A stretch of DNA of 64,000 nt from Acidobacteriaceae bacterium KBS 83 (GCA_000381585.1 KB906734.1:744001-808000), one strand, 5' to 3'; shown: positions 26,627 through 37,030, counted from the first letter of the stretch. The notes: generated from the letters alone by a model not told the origin. Made by a program: numbers and translations.

Positions 26627-28059
26627 TCAGGAGTAAATGAGCGCAGCGCTCGCTGGCGGCAGATGCAGGCTGGCGCCTGCGGTCTCACGTGAGTTTGCGT
26701 GCCATCCGCCGTTGGCCTCGATCCTCGCATCCCCCAACGTCTCCCCTGTCTTCGCGGCCGCATTGGGCGCTTTCAACCGAATCAGCCGCATGCCGGACAG
26801 CTTGTGATCGAGAGTTAAATCAATGGGATGTTCCAGGCTGAGATTGAGTGCTGTCGTCACCACGTGCGCATCGGCGCGCTGAACAGCATAGACACGCAAT
26901 CCATCGGGAGCTGTGCTCAGATTCGTTTCGAGCAGCTCCCCGGTGGATGTCTCTCGAAACAACCGCATGCCGTAATACAGCGGCCGAACCTCAAATCCCT
27001 TTGCACGCGTGCCCGGGATCGGCGTGTACCAGCCATAACCGCCGCCGTGGAAGTTCACTCCGATGCCGCCCGCCTGCGCAATGCGGAACATATAGTCCGC
27101 GCCCCACAGTGCGGACGCGAATGTGTCGCTCACACCTTCCTTACCGCCGCCGTAGCAGGAGTTGGTCTCCGCCAGCCGGAAGGGAAGGCCTGTCTCCCGC
27201 ATCACTTGCTGCAAACCGGCAAACTCACGTTCCAGCTTCGGGTCGGGACGCAGCAGTCTTGGAATATCCATCTCCGGATCGTTTGGCGGACCCTCGGCAT
27301 AGTAGTGCGAGGAGACAAACTTCACATCGTTGCGGAACGCCTTTGCGAACGGCACCAGCCAGTCATTGTTAAAAGCAGTATCCGGTCCAGCAAAAGGTGC
27401 ATCGGGCACGCGCTTCCGCACCGCCTCGAAAAAACGCCGCCACTCCGTGATGAACTGATCGGCGTTGTAGCTTGCTGGACGCAGTCCGTTCTTATGGAAC
27501 AGATCTGGCTCATTCGCCATCTGAAACGCCAGCACCTTCGATCCCGCCACGCGAGAGACGAAAGCCGCTTCCTCCGCCGCCATCTCCGGTGTGCCCAGTC
27601 CAAGGTTGAGGCCGTAGATCAGAGACCATCCCGGCAGGCGGTCCAGGAAGTCGCGCAGGTTGCGGATCGCCTGCTCCGTGATGACACGCCGCGGCGGCTT
27701 GTTGCCTTTGTCGGGGTCCAGAGCGCCCTCAACCGAATTCGCGGACGCGCCATGAGTCTGCGGATCGGACTTCCAGAAGCAGTACTCGCTCGTGTTGCCG
27801 CCAATGCGCAACACGCCATGCTGACCGAGTCCGGCTATCAACTCGATGAGGCGCGTATTATCGCCCGCAAAAAATTGGGATCGCTCAGCTGCGCCGATTC
27901 ATAACTCAAGCCCGTGAAATCTTCAGCAATGCGACGGCCAGTCGGTTTGCCGATCGTCAGCGTGACCGGAAGCGGGGCGCGTTGCCCAAAAAGACGCGAA
28001 GCAGGGTGCAATGCTGCAGTGCCGAGAGCAGAAAGGGAAAGAAATCGGCGTCGGTCCAT
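26627..28059 (-). pseudogene. GH79-family glycosidase (beta-glucuronidase-like), interrupted by a one-base frameshift
   Basis: Two overlapping frames make one protein. The N-terminal frame (ATG 28059) has a Tat-like signal (MDRRRFLSLSALGTAAL) and 'AEDFTGLSYESAQLSDPNF', then stops at ~27838. The C-terminal frame continues 'GLGQHGVLRIGGNTSEYCFW', 'FQMANEPDLFHKNG' and 'RLAETNSCYGGGKEG', and ends with a beta domain. Adding one T to the six-T run (plus-strand A tract 27869-27874) gives 'NFFAGDNTRLIELIAGLGQH', restoring continuity. The organisation resembles GH79 beta-glucuronidase from Acidobacterium capsulatum. The candidate catalytic Glu residues are in 'NEPD' and 'AETNS'. It may be a pseudogene, a sequencing error or a slippage site. 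Confidence 0.75.
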
Positions 28060-28145
28060 TGCGACAATTCGATCACATGCGGGAGTGGACAAGCAAAGCC
28101 GCGTTCGACGCGATGAAGCGGTATATCACTCTTGCGAAGCGGTGC

Positions 28146-29444
28146 CTACTTATACGATCGCTGGTACGTTCCGCTGATCCGGTCGTGCCAGCCCAGATGG
28201 TCTTCGTCAAATACCGCCCACAGCAGTCCGAGACCCAATGGCAGGGCCGAGAGAAGCAGCGCTCCCACCCGTCGCTGCATCGCCGGACGCGTCGGATTGT
28301 CATCATCGAGCGTGCACAGAGCAATCCGGGCATACATCATGCCCGGCGTGCTCTCGCCGAAGCGGAAGAATAACCATTGGTAGGCCACAAACGTCGCCAG
28401 CAGCGCCGCAAAGGCGGCCACCACGGCAGTCCTGCCCGCGGGTGGATGCGCCGTACACGAGCTGAATACGAAGACAAAGACCAGGAAACCGGCGAAGCTG
28501 AGGGCACTGTCCACTAGCGCGGCCATGATGCGATCTTCGAGCGCCGCCGGCCGGATCGGCGCTACATCCATTGCCGACTGCATTGCCCGCCGCGGCCGTT
28601 CCGGCGCCGGACTATCCAGCCGGATCGAAGACCAGTCGAGCCCGGCAGACGCCGCATTGATCCCCGGCCGATGGTCGATCGACTCCGGTTCCACTTCAAA
28701 AATGCGCAATTGCCCGGCCTGTTGCTCCGCATCGCGCAGCGGTCCTTCAGCCAGGCGGGGCCGCGCCTTTCGCGCCGCCACCAATTCCCTCGGAAACTCG
28801 ATCAGGTTTGCCGCCAGCGGAATCGCCGGCGCTACCGTCTCCTCTTCCAGAGGGTCGGAGACCATTGGCTGATGCGGAGGAGCTGGCTGATGCGGAGGAG
28901 CTGGCTGATGCGAAGACTGCGGCAGTCGCGTAGAACGCCGTGCTTCATAGGCCTGCATCTGTCGCCGCGTGCGCTCGTCCAGGTCGTAGCGCACTTCAAT
29001 GCTCTCGCGCTCCACGCGCTCTTGTTCGGCAAGCAACCGCTGCTCCGCCTCGCGAGCCTCGGCTGCGGCTGCCTCCGCGACGCGGGCATCTTCCATGCGA
29101 CGACGCACGGCTTCCTGCGCCGCCTGTGCATCCATCAGCGCCTTCTCAGCTGCCAGCGCTGCCTCTTCCGCCTCACGCTCCAGCACCTCGCGGTAGCTGG
29201 GCCGGCTTGCATAGCGGGCTGCGACCGCTGCGACAACATTGGCGCGGCCAGGCTCGCCACTGGAATCTGCAGACCCATGTTCCAACGGCAGACGAGCCTG
29301 ACTTAGAGAGCGGCCCGATCGCCGTGCGCGACTGGCTGCCAGCTTTTCGGTCAGCTCGGTCTTCCACGCCGGCACATCGTCCGGCACGAACTTTGCCATC
29401 GCTCCCGTCCCTGCTTCCGGCGTCGTTGCAGCCTTTGCGACCAT
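28146..29444 (-). CDS. RDD-family membrane protein with coiled-coil N-terminus
   Basis: The 432-residue protein starts at ATG 29444, with AAAGGA upstream. Residues ~75-165 are a charged Ala/Glu/Arg-rich coiled coil, followed by a 'HQPAPP' repeat near 180-195. The last ~140 residues form an RDD domain with about three membrane segments and the motifs 'ALEDRIMAALVDSALSF', 'FGESTPGMMYARI' and 'GWHDRISGTY'. RDD proteins are poorly understood (proposed transport or envelope roles). It is divergent from lptD and upstream of the GH79 gene on the same strand. Confidence 0.75.
   Translation of the reverse strand: MVAKAATTPEAGTGAMAKFVPDDVPAWKTELTEKLAASRARRSGRSLSQARLPLEHGSADSSGEPGRANVVAAVAARYASRPSYREVLEREAEEAALAAEKALMDAQAAQEAVRRRMEDARVAEAAAAEAREAEQRLLAEQERVERESIEVRYDLDERTRRQMQAYEARRSTRLPQSSHQPAPPHQPAPPHQPMVSDPLEEETVAPAIPLAANLIEFPRELVAARKARPRLAEGPLRDAEQQAGQLRIFEVEPESIDHRPGINAASAGLDWSSIRLDSPAPERPRRAMQSAMDVAPIRPAALEDRIMAALVDSALSFAGFLVFVFVFSSCTAHPPAGRTAVVAAFAALLATFVAYQWLFFRFGESTPGMMYARIALCTLDDDNPTRPAMQRRVGALLLSALPLGLGLLWAVFDEDHLGWHDRISGTYQRSYK
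28867..28912. repeat. 18-bp tandem repeat coding for HQPAPP
   Basis: An 18-bp unit beginning GGCTGATGCGG is present twice in full (28867-28884, 28885-28902) plus a partial third copy. It lies inside the RDD gene and encodes the repeated His-Gln-Pro-Ala-Pro-Pro. The in-frame length means that copy-number change would not disrupt the gene. Confidence 0.8.
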
Positions 29445-29772
29445 GCACGTCCTTTGCGCACTCCGGCTTCCTCAGTGCCTGCATCACCTCACGCGAAGCA
29501 GTACACCGCTCGAAAAAAGGCGGCGCGAAGAAAACCAGAGCAGGACCGCGCCGGCTCCTCGCGAGCAACCGCGAAGAGGCGGCATGGATAGCAGCGTCCG
29601 AGCCAGAGCTGCGCGGTTTCCCCGTTTGAAGCACGCCATCGTCTCTCGAACTTCTTCCTGCTGCAGCACCAAGCGAAACTTTGTTCGAAGTGACCCGTCT
29701 CTGCCGAAAGGCCGCAACAACAATCGCCTGGCCGCTGCTCCTGCAGGAAAATGCTCTATTCTGGCTTTGCCC
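29445..29772. other. Divergent region between the RDD gene and lptD
   Basis: The lptD frame stays open through this stretch from 29443, but the encoded ~110 residues are low-complexity and basic, and do not look like an LptD N-terminus. A signal peptide begins only near 29773. I treat the stretch as the divergent promoter region. ATG 29584, with GAGG upstream, is an alternative lptD start. Confidence 0.4.
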
Positions 29773-32295
29773 GTGCCGAAGAACCTGCGCAGTTTTTTAT
29801 GTATCACGGTGGTGTGGCTGTGTCATCCGCAGCTTGCACTTTGGGCGTGGCAGAGCGGGCACCCGGAATCAAGCGCGGTACCGGCGCAGCAAATGCCATC
29901 ATCTGCGCCCGCGTCCGCATCTGGCTCACTACCCGACGTTCCTGACGCGGACGAGCTGCCGCGTCTAGAACCGCTTGCCGGTCCTGGCAAGACCCTCGTT
30001 CCTGTTCATATTGCGGCGAACACGCAGCGAAAGGACGGGCCTGTCTACACACTGCTCGGCGAAGTCGAGATTCGCTACAAGGACTACGTGCTGCACGCCG
30101 ACAAGATGAGCTACAACGAAGACACCGGCGAGGCGCGCGCCGAAGGACATGTCGAACTCGACGGCGGTCCAGCTGATGAGCATATCCTCGCCGACCATGC
30201 CACACTCAACCTCAATCTCGACACGGGCCGCTTCTACAACGTGAGCGGCAGTGTCGGCGTGCGCGAGAACGTAAGCCGTAAACGGGTCATCTACACCACA
30301 ACCAATCCGTTTCTCTTCTCTGGCCGGGTCGTCATCAAGAACGGTCCGGATAAGTTCCGTGTGATCAACGGAACCATGACCTCCTGCCGCCTGCCCCACC
30401 CGGACTGGGTGATCGCCGCAGGACGCATCGATATGGCCGACGGTCAGGCGAGCGCACGCAATGCGCTCTTTCGTGTGCTGAACGTTCCGATCGTCTATCT
30501 GCCCTACTTCACCCACCCGGTCATGTCATCGGACCGGCAATCCGGATTCCTTATCCCCGTCTATTCGCAGTCAAACACCAAGGGCAGCGTCTTTGGCGAA
30601 CAGTATTACTTCGCCCTCAGCCGTAGCATGGATCTGACCCTCGGCACCGACTACTACTCCAAGCGCGGCTGGGCGCCGAGCGGCGAGTTTCGCTATCGCG
30701 GACGCGGCGATGACTTCGCGGACGTGCGCTTCACTGCGCTGTTTGACCGGGGCACGATCGTAAACGGCCAGCTCACCGACCAGGGCGGCCAGGACATTAT
30801 GGTCAACTTCCGGCTGGGTCTAGGGCCTCATACCCGCTTGGTCAGCAATGCCGAATACCTGAGTTCGATCATCTATCGCGAGGCCTTCGCCGAGAACTAT
30901 TCCCAGGCCACCGCAACACAGGTGAACTCCAGCATTTACATGACTCACAACAGCAAGGGCTTCTCGGAAACGGGCAGCTTCAACCGCTATATCAACTACA
31001 CGCAGGTGACACCCACCATCGAAGACGTGGTCATCGGGCACCTGCCCTCGATCAATGCCAATGCGATGGAGCGTCGGCTGGCTGCCACGCCGATCGTGTG
31101 GAGCGCAGAGGGCAGCGTGGCAGGACTCAATCGCCACGAGCCGGGCTTCGAGACTGCTCACGTAGTCGGCCGCTTCGATGTCTATCCGTCCCTCTCCATG
31201 CCACTGCACCTCGCCGGCTTCGATCTGCGCCCCTCAGTCGCTTTGCGCGAAACCTTTTACACCAAGAGCCAGGCGCCCACCTTCGTCCTCGATCCGGTCA
31301 CCGAGTCCTACGTCCCCGTCTATCGTTCTGCCAGCCTGAACCGCAAGGATGTGGAGGCCGGCTTTGAGCTGCGAGCTCCGGTCATGGAGCGTGACTTCGC
31401 GCCGGCATGGCTCGCGCACTTCGATCGCGTGCTGCGTCACGCCATTGAGCCGGAGGCGCACTATGTTTTCGTCGGGGGCATCAACAACTTTCCGAACATT
31501 CTCCAATTCGATCCCACAGACCTCTTCAGCGATACGAATGAGATTGAATACTCCGTCACCCAACGCTTCTATCTCAAGAAATTGCACCCCAGTCCCTGTA
31601 CCAATCCGCCGCTACCTCCCGAAGGCTACGGTCGCGTCTACCTGCCGGTCGGCTACCGTGACTGCTCCAGCACGGACACCAGCGAATCGTTCACCTGGAC
31701 GCTGGGGCAGAAGCGTTATTTCGATCCGAATTTCGGCGGCGCCGTCATAGACAACCGCCGCAACGTGCTAACCACAACGCTGGACTTGACCGGCATCTCA
31801 TTCCTCTCCGGGCCCCGCGATTACTCGCCGCTCATCTCGCGCATGTTACTGCGCACGAACCAGACGCTGAGCTTCGGCTGGGCCCTGGACTACGATCCCC
31901 TCGCAGGCCGCATCAACGGAAGCAATGTCTACGCCGACGTTCGCCACGGCAGCTTCTTCGCCTCCATCGGCGACGCACGTCTCGACGCCCTGAATGCGAG
32001 CACTACCCCGACGCCCGTCACCAACTACGAGCAGCTCAATGCAACGCTCGGATACGGAGCTGCGACCAAACCTGGCTTCAGCGGCGGCGTCAACCTTGGC
32101 TACGATCTCAACCAGGACGCACTGCAGTACGGAGGGGTGCAGACCAGCTACAACTGGAGCTGCTGTGGTCTTACGGTTGAGTACCGGCGCCTGGCCCTGG
32201 GCGCGGAGCGAAACGAGAACTACTACAGCTTCAACTTCACTCTCGCTGGCCTCGGCACCGCGGGTAACATCAATCGCTCCCAATTGATCTATTGA
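29773..32295 (+). CDS. lptD: LPS-assembly outer-membrane protein LptD
   Basis: About 840 residues from GTG 29773, where a signal peptide begins ('PKNLRSFLCITVVWLCHPQL'). Residues ~75-180 form an OstA/LptA-like jelly-roll region ('VEIRYKDYVLHADKMSYNED', 'GEARAEGHVELDGG'). The rest is the LptD beta-barrel domain, with 'LPYFTHPVMSSDRQSGFLIP' and an aromatic C-terminal strand. It inserts lipopolysaccharide into the outer leaflet together with LptE. No LptE is seen nearby. The start is uncertain, because no strong Shine-Dalgarno precedes 29773. DsbA-like and SurA-like genes follow, consistent with the needs of LptD biogenesis. Confidence 0.85.
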   Translation: MPKNLRSFLCITVVWLCHPQLALWAWQSGHPESSAVPAQQMPSSAPASASGSLPDVPDADELPRLEPLAGPGKTLVPVHIAANTQRKDGPVYTLLGEVEIRYKDYVLHADKMSYNEDTGEARAEGHVELDGGPADEHILADHATLNLNLDTGRFYNVSGSVGVRENVSRKRVIYTTTNPFLFSGRVVIKNGPDKFRVINGTMTSCRLPHPDWVIAAGRIDMADGQASARNALFRVLNVPIVYLPYFTHPVMSSDRQSGFLIPVYSQSNTKGSVFGEQYYFALSRSMDLTLGTDYYSKRGWAPSGEFRYRGRGDDFADVRFTALFDRGTIVNGQLTDQGGQDIMVNFRLGLGPHTRLVSNAEYLSSIIYREAFAENYSQATATQVNSSIYMTHNSKGFSETGSFNRYINYTQVTPTIEDVVIGHLPSINANAMERRLAATPIVWSAEGSVAGLNRHEPGFETAHVVGRFDVYPSLSMPLHLAGFDLRPSVALRETFYTKSQAPTFVLDPVTESYVPVYRSASLNRKDVEAGFELRAPVMERDFAPAWLAHFDRVLRHAIEPEAHYVFVGGINNFPNILQFDPTDLFSDTNEIEYSVTQRFYLKKLHPSPCTNPPLPPEGYGRVYLPVGYRDCSSTDTSESFTWTLGQKRYFDPNFGGAVIDNRRNVLTTTLDLTGISFLSGPRDYSPLISRMLLRTNQTLSFGWALDYDPLAGRINGSNVYADVRHGSFFASIGDARLDALNASTTPTPVTNYEQLNATLGYGAATKPGFSGGVNLGYDLNQDALQYGGVQTSYNWSCCGLTVEYRRLALGAERNENYYSFNFTLAGLGTAGNINRSQLIY

Positions 32296-32383
32296 TCCGG
32301 CTCTAAATCCGCGCCGTTCGCCCACTTCCCCGGCATCCTGCGATAATAAAAGTGTTCGTCTTCCGCAGCGAAAGGTGACCTGT

Positions 32384-33340
32384 TTGTTCCGTACCCGACT
32401 TGTCCTAATCTGTTCCCTGGCTGCCATCGCCACCTTTGGCTGTCGAGCACAGGCGCCTCCTCCTAACGCATCAGTGGACCGTCGCATCGAGGTCCTGGTC
32501 CGGTCGCAGTTCAACGTCCCTTCGGATTACGACGTTTCCCTTGGCGGCAAGACAAAGAGCGATATCCCGGGCTATGACAACTTGCCCGTCACCTTCTCAC
32601 ACAAAGGCAAGCAGACCACCGTCACGTTTCTCATCTCCAAGGATGGCAACACGCTGGCTCGGCTGGAAAAGTTCGACATCAGCAAAGACCCGCAGGCCAT
32701 CTACTCGCTTGAACATCGTCCGACGCGAGGCAATCCCGATGCCAAGGTGACGGTTGTAAACTACGACGACCTCGAGTGCCCCTATTGCGCCCGGATGCAC
32801 GAAGAGCTCTTTCCCACCACGCTCGATCACTACAAAGACCTGGTGCGCTACGTGTACAAGGACTTTCCGCTGGTCGAAATTCACCCCTGGGCGATGCATG
32901 CCTCCGTCGATGCCAACTGCCTCGCCGAGCAGAACAACGATGCTTATTGGCAGTTCGTCGACTATGCGCACAGCCATGGCCATGAGATTGACGGCAACCG
33001 CAACGACCCGAAGCAGTCCTTCACCTTCCTCGACGAACAGGCGCGTGCCATCGGCAAAAAGGTGAACCTGAACCAGACAAAGCTCGATGCGTGCATCGCC
33101 AAGCAGGATGAATCCGCCGTTCGCGCCTCCATGCGCGAAGGCGAAAAGCTTGGCATCGATGGAACGCCGCAGGTCTTTGTGGATGGCGAGCGCATTCCCG
33201 CAGGCGCTCAACCCACCACGGCCGTGTGGGACTCGATTGATCGCGCTTTGAAAGCCGATGGCATTACGCCGCCGGAACGGAACGACACCGCACCCGCGCC
33301 GTCAACTCCGGCCGCGCCGCCGCCTGCTCCATCCAGGTAG
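32384..33340 (+). CDS. DsbA-like periplasmic thiol oxidoreductase
   Basis: The product is about 318 residues. TTG 32384 is preferred because AAAGG lies 8 nt upstream; GTG 32375, three codons earlier, is the alternative. An export signal ends near 'ATFGC', possibly a lipoprotein site. The thioredoxin-fold core has 'DLECPYCARMHEELFP' (CPYC active site, DsbA-like), 'KDFPLVEIHPWAMHAS', a helical insertion and 'GTPQVFVDGERIP' with the cis-Pro. An extra N-terminal domain of ~100 residues precedes it and a Pro/Ala tail ends it. It probably handles disulfides in envelope proteins, LptD being an attractive but unproven client. Confidence 0.8.
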   Translation: MFRTRLVLICSLAAIATFGCRAQAPPPNASVDRRIEVLVRSQFNVPSDYDVSLGGKTKSDIPGYDNLPVTFSHKGKQTTVTFLISKDGNTLARLEKFDISKDPQAIYSLEHRPTRGNPDAKVTVVNYDDLECPYCARMHEELFPTTLDHYKDLVRYVYKDFPLVEIHPWAMHASVDANCLAEQNNDAYWQFVDYAHSHGHEIDGNRNDPKQSFTFLDEQARAIGKKVNLNQTKLDACIAKQDESAVRASMREGEKLGIDGTPQVFVDGERIPAGAQPTTAVWDSIDRALKADGITPPERNDTAPAPSTPAAPPPAPSR

Positions 33341-33508
33341 ATGGCGTCCCACGAAGCAGTAGCGCGTTTGGCCAATGCCGGGTGCATGGCATCACCCCGC
33401 CAGCCACTCCAGCGTGGGAAATACGATAAGCTTTGTGAGCCGGTGTCCGGGCATGCCGGGCATCGGTGAGAGGTGTTTCCCCCGGGTGCGCCTCTCCAAG
33501 GAGACCGA

Positions 33509-34612
33509 GTGCCCGAAGTCCCGCTGACTGCATCCAGCCCTGCCCGACGCTCCCCATTCCGCCGTTCCACCACTCGGATGACCCTCTCGCTTCTCCCATC
33601 TGGACTGCTATGCCTCGCTCTCACCGCTGGCTGCAACCGCCCACACCAGCCGGACGTAGTCGCTTCCGTCAACGGACACCCCATCAACCAGGCCACCCTG
33701 GAACGCTACTACCGCACCAATCTCGGCAATGGCCCGCAACAACCGTCTCAGGTGCAGGCCCAGATCGCTCACCTGGAGATCCTGCGCAATCTCATTGACG
33801 ATGACATTAAGCAGCAGCGCGCCGCCAAGCTCAACCTTGTTGCAACCGACGAAGAGGTGGACGCCAAACTTGCCGAAATCAAAGCGCCATTCACGCAGGA
33901 GGAGTTCAATCGGCAGCTCAAGGCCAAAAACATGACCCTCGATGATCTGAAGCGTGACATCCGGCGCGGCCTCACCAACGAAAAGCTGATGAACAGGGAG
34001 ATTGCTTCCAAGATCAACATCACGGACGCTGACATCACGCAGTACTACAACGCCAACAAATCTCTCTTCAACTTGGTTGAGCCGGAGTTTCACGTCGCAG
34101 AGATCGTCGTTTCCGCTGTCCCGCCACCACAGCCCGGCAACATGCAAAGCGCGAGGGGCAACACCGACGCCGACGCAAGAAAAAAGATCGAGGCGCTGCA
34201 CACCCGCCTGGAAAGCGGCGATGACTTTGGAGCGCTGGCTTCCCAATTCAGCGAAGATACTTCCAACGCCAGCAGCGGCGGCGACATGGGACGGCTCACC
34301 GAGTCGCAGCTTCGGTCCAATAGTGCGGTCTTCGCTGCAATCACGCAGCTCCGGCCCGGCCAGATCACAAATGTGATCCCTCTCTACGACCAGAACCACA
34401 AAGCCAACGGCTACGCCATCTACAAGCTGCTCGACAAAGAAGCCGCCGGACAATATGAGCTGAATGATCCTCGCGTACAACAGACGATCCGCGGCCAATT
34501 GCGGGAAAGCCGCGCGCAGCTCCTTCGCAACGCATATGACGAGATGCTGCGCGACCAGGCACACGTCGAGAACTACTACGCTGAGGAGATATTCAGGAAG
34601 GGCGCGCCGTAG
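33509..34612 (+). CDS. SurA/PpiC-like peptidyl-prolyl isomerase lipoprotein
   Basis: The 367-residue product starts at GTG 33509, chosen because AAGGAG sits 5-6 nt upstream. The export signal ends in 'LALTAGCNRP', a likely lipobox. A SurA-type N-terminal helical domain follows ('VVASVNGHPINQATLERYYR', 'LIDDDIKQQRAAKLN'). A parvulin-like domain lies at ~195-315 ('FHVAEIVVSAV', 'DFGALASQFSEDTSNASSGG', 'DMGRLTE', 'LRPGQITNVI'). It probably acts as an outer-membrane protein chaperone or foldase. It lies downstream of lptD and the DsbA-like gene in the same orientation. Confidence 0.82.
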   Translation: MPEVPLTASSPARRSPFRRSTTRMTLSLLPSGLLCLALTAGCNRPHQPDVVASVNGHPINQATLERYYRTNLGNGPQQPSQVQAQIAHLEILRNLIDDDIKQQRAAKLNLVATDEEVDAKLAEIKAPFTQEEFNRQLKAKNMTLDDLKRDIRRGLTNEKLMNREIASKINITDADITQYYNANKSLFNLVEPEFHVAEIVVSAVPPPQPGNMQSARGNTDADARKKIEALHTRLESGDDFGALASQFSEDTSNASSGGDMGRLTESQLRSNSAVFAAITQLRPGQITNVIPLYDQNHKANGYAIYKLLDKEAAGQYELNDPRVQQTIRGQLRESRAQLLRNAYDEMLRDQAHVENYYAEEIFRKGAP

Positions 34613-34666
34613 CGTCACCCGCGCCTGATCGCTTGCTGCACTGTGACACTCTTTTGGAGGATGCAC

Positions 34667-35980
34667 TTGTCCCATCGCTCGTCGTGGCTGCTTTCGCTGC
34701 CTGCCCTCGCCCTCACCGCCCTCTGCTCCGCACAGACCCCGTCTCAGCCGCAGCCCCAACCGGGACGGACTTTGGTGCACGCCGCGCATCTGGTGGACGT
34801 GCGTTCCGGCCGTCTCCTCGATGACCAGACACTGGTCGTCTCCGGCGATCGCATCGTCGCCGTGGGGCCTGCGTCGCAGGTAAAGCCACAACCCGGCGAT
34901 AAGACCATCGACCTCGGCGATGCCACGCTCCTCCCCGGCCTGATCGATGTCCATACCCATCTCACTGACGACACCAACTTCGATCCCTACCACGAACTCA
35001 CCACCACGGTTGCCAAGAGCGCTCTGATTGGAGCTCGCAATGCAAAGGTGACGCTCCAAGCCGGAATCACCACCGTGCGCAATGTGGGGGCCGACGGCTT
35101 TGCCGATGTCGATCTGCGCGACGCCATCAGCGAAGGATTAATCGAAGGACCGCACATGCAGGTCAGCGGGCCGGCGCTCGGCATCACCGGCGGGCACATG
35201 GACAACAACCTGCTGCCGGAGTCGTTCCACTCTGTAGGTGACGGCGTGGCCGACGGCATCCCCGCGGTCCAGCACATGGTGCGCCAGAACATCAAATACG
35301 GAGCGGACCTCATCAAGATCGGCGCCACCGGCGGCGTGCTCTCCAAAGGAGACGATCCTCAGGCGAGCCAGTACACGCTTGAGGAGATGCAGGCCATTGT
35401 CGTCGACGCGCATCGCCTCGGCCGCAAAGTCGCCGCGCACGCGCACGGCGCGCAGGGCATCCTCTGGGCCAGCGAGGCGGGCGTGGATTCCGTCGAGCAC
35501 GGCACCTACATAAACGACGAAGACATCAAGATGATGAAGACGCACGGCACCTACTTTGTCCCGACCGCCTATCTCATCGACTGGGTGCGCGAAAATGGGC
35601 ATCTGCCGGCTTACTCTCAGCAGAAGATGCGCGACGTAAGCGCTGTCGAAAAAGCCAACGCGAAGCACGCCATCGCTGAAGGAGTGAAGGTCGCCATGGG
35701 CACCGATGCTGCCGTCTATCCGCACGGCCTCAACGCGCATGAGCTGGAGGTCTACGTACGCGACTTCGGCATGACGCCGCCCGACGCCCTGCGCACCGCC
35801 ACCGTGAATGCCGCCGACCTCATGGGCTGGAGCGATCGTGTCGGCTCGCTCGAACCCGGCAAGTGGGCGGACGTCATCGCTGTCTCGGGCGATCCGCTCA
35901 AGGACATCACCGTATTGCAGCGTACCGTCTTCGTGATGAAGAGCGGCACCGTCTATCGCAATGACCTTCACCGCCAGTAA
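34667..35980 (+). CDS. Secreted amidohydrolase (imidazolonepropionase/Xaa-Pro dipeptidase-like)
   Basis: About 437 residues with a signal peptide ([18 protein letters not shown]). TTG 34667 is preferred: GGAGG ends directly before ATG 34661, too close to serve it, but is 6 nt from this TTG. Metal-dependent hydrolase motifs are '[12 protein letters not shown]' (HxH), '[16 protein letters not shown]' (bridging Lys), '[11 protein letters not shown]', '[12 protein letters not shown]' and '[13 protein letters not shown]' (catalytic Asp). Such exported amidohydrolases are typically peptidases or act on cyclic amides. The substrate is not predictable. Confidence 0.85.
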   Translation: MSHRSSWLLSLPALALTALCSAQTPSQPQPQPGRTLVHAAHLVDVRSGRLLDDQTLVVSGDRIVAVGPASQVKPQPGDKTIDLGDATLLPGLIDVHTHLTDDTNFDPYHELTTTVAKSALIGARNAKVTLQAGITTVRNVGADGFADVDLRDAISEGLIEGPHMQVSGPALGITGGHMDNNLLPESFHSVGDGVADGIPAVQHMVRQNIKYGADLIKIGATGGVLSKGDDPQASQYTLEEMQAIVVDAHRLGRKVAAHAHGAQGILWASEAGVDSVEHGTYINDEDIKMMKTHGTYFVPTAYLIDWVRENGHLPAYSQQKMRDVSAVEKANAKHAIAEGVKVAMGTDAAVYPHGLNAHELEVYVRDFGMTPPDALRTATVNAADLMGWSDRVGSLEPGKWADVIAVSGDPLKDITVLQRTVFVMKSGTVYRNDLHRQ

Positions 35981-36007
35981 AAGTCTTTCGCTTTAGGATG
36001 GGATCGT

Positions 36008-37015
36008 ATGATCCGATACGGCATTCTTGGCTTCGGGCATCACGGAGAGCGGCGGCTTGCTCCAGCCTTCGAGCACACGCAGCGCTCTCAACTGGCCGGC
36101 ATCTGGCGGCGTAGCCAGGAGCGCGCCAGGGAGAACGCAGAGCACTTCCATATCCCCAACGTCTTCGCTTCTCCCGAGGAGCTCTGCGCCTCATCCGCCA
36201 TCGATGCAGTGTTCGTGGCCAGCCCGGATGCCCTGCACTGCGAGCACACACTGCTCGCCCTGCGTAATGGCAAAGCCGTGCTCTGCGAGAAGCCGCTGGC
36301 GATGAGCGCCGCCGAAGCGGTCCGGATGGCCAACGCCGCACGCGCGGCCAACCGTGCCTTCGGTGTGGCGCAGAACTTTCGCTATAACCTCTCGATCGAG
36401 AGGATGCGTGCGCGGGTTGCCGAAGGCGCCATCGGCACTCCTGTCTTTGCCTCCGCGCACTTCTGCTTTGTCAGTCGCAACAGTCCCCGAACGTGGATCA
36501 ATGACGGCAGCATGGCATGCGGAGGGCCCATTGGAGACGTGGGCATTCACGCCATCGATGCGCTACGCTTCCTCCTGCAACAGGAGGTCCTCGCCGTCAG
36601 CACCCTCGCTCGCGGCCGCGAGCCGCAACTCCCCTCATCGGCGCGCGAACTCGAAGAAAGCGCAGCCATCACCCTGGAGTTCAGCCTCGGCGTGCTCGCC
36701 AGCATTCATGTGAGCTTCCGCGCACAATACCGCACACTCATCGAGGTCGTCGGCGAAGATGGCGTCCTCACCGCGGAGAGCGGGCTCACCGTCGATCGCC
36801 CCGTCACCATCGTCCATCACGCGGGCGGCAAGGTCCTCGACCAGGAAGTACTTTCGAATAGCGATGCGTACAGCCGCATGCTCGACGCCTTCTCCGCAGC
36901 CGTCGAAGGTACCAGCACCTTCGCCAGCACTGGCGAGGATGGCGTCCAGAACCAGCGGGTTCTCGATGCAGCCTTTCGCAGCTGGCACAGCGGCTGCCGC
37001 GAACGCATCCGCTAA
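36008..37015 (+). CDS. Gfo/Idh/MocA-family oxidoreductase
   Basis: The 335-residue protein has an N-terminal Rossmann fold ('YGILGFGHHGERRLAPAF'), the conserved 'VLCEKPLAMSAAEA' and a C-terminal alpha/beta substrate domain with 'GGPIGDVGIHAIDALRFLL', where the Asp-x3-His is the expected active-site pair. It should be an NAD(P)-dependent sugar or cyclitol dehydrogenase of unknown substrate. It follows the amidohydrolase by 27 bp and ends at a strong hairpin. Confidence 0.88.
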   Translation: MIRYGILGFGHHGERRLAPAFEHTQRSQLAGIWRRSQERARENAEHFHIPNVFASPEELCASSAIDAVFVASPDALHCEHTLLALRNGKAVLCEKPLAMSAAEAVRMANAARAANRAFGVAQNFRYNLSIERMRARVAEGAIGTPVFASAHFCFVSRNSPRTWINDGSMACGGPIGDVGIHAIDALRFLLQQEVLAVSTLARGREPQLPSSARELEESAAITLEFSLGVLASIHVSFRAQYRTLIEVVGEDGVLTAESGLTVDRPVTIVHHAGGKVLDQEVLSNSDAYSRMLDAFSAAVEGTSTFASTGEDGVQNQRVLDAAFRSWHSGCRERIR

Positions 37016-37030
37016 TCAATTTTCGGAAAG

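Noticed and set aside
27838-28092. Independent small Tat-exported protein upstream of GH79
   Set aside because: Its C-terminal half is the normal N-terminus of GH79 and one base restores continuity.
28867-28912. CRISPR-like repeats
   Set aside because: The units are contiguous, in frame and encode a Pro-rich linker; there are no spacers and no cas genes anywhere in the window.
29443-29772. Extra 110-residue N-terminal domain on LptD
   Set aside because: The translation is basic low-complexity sequence and a proper signal peptide begins only near 29773.
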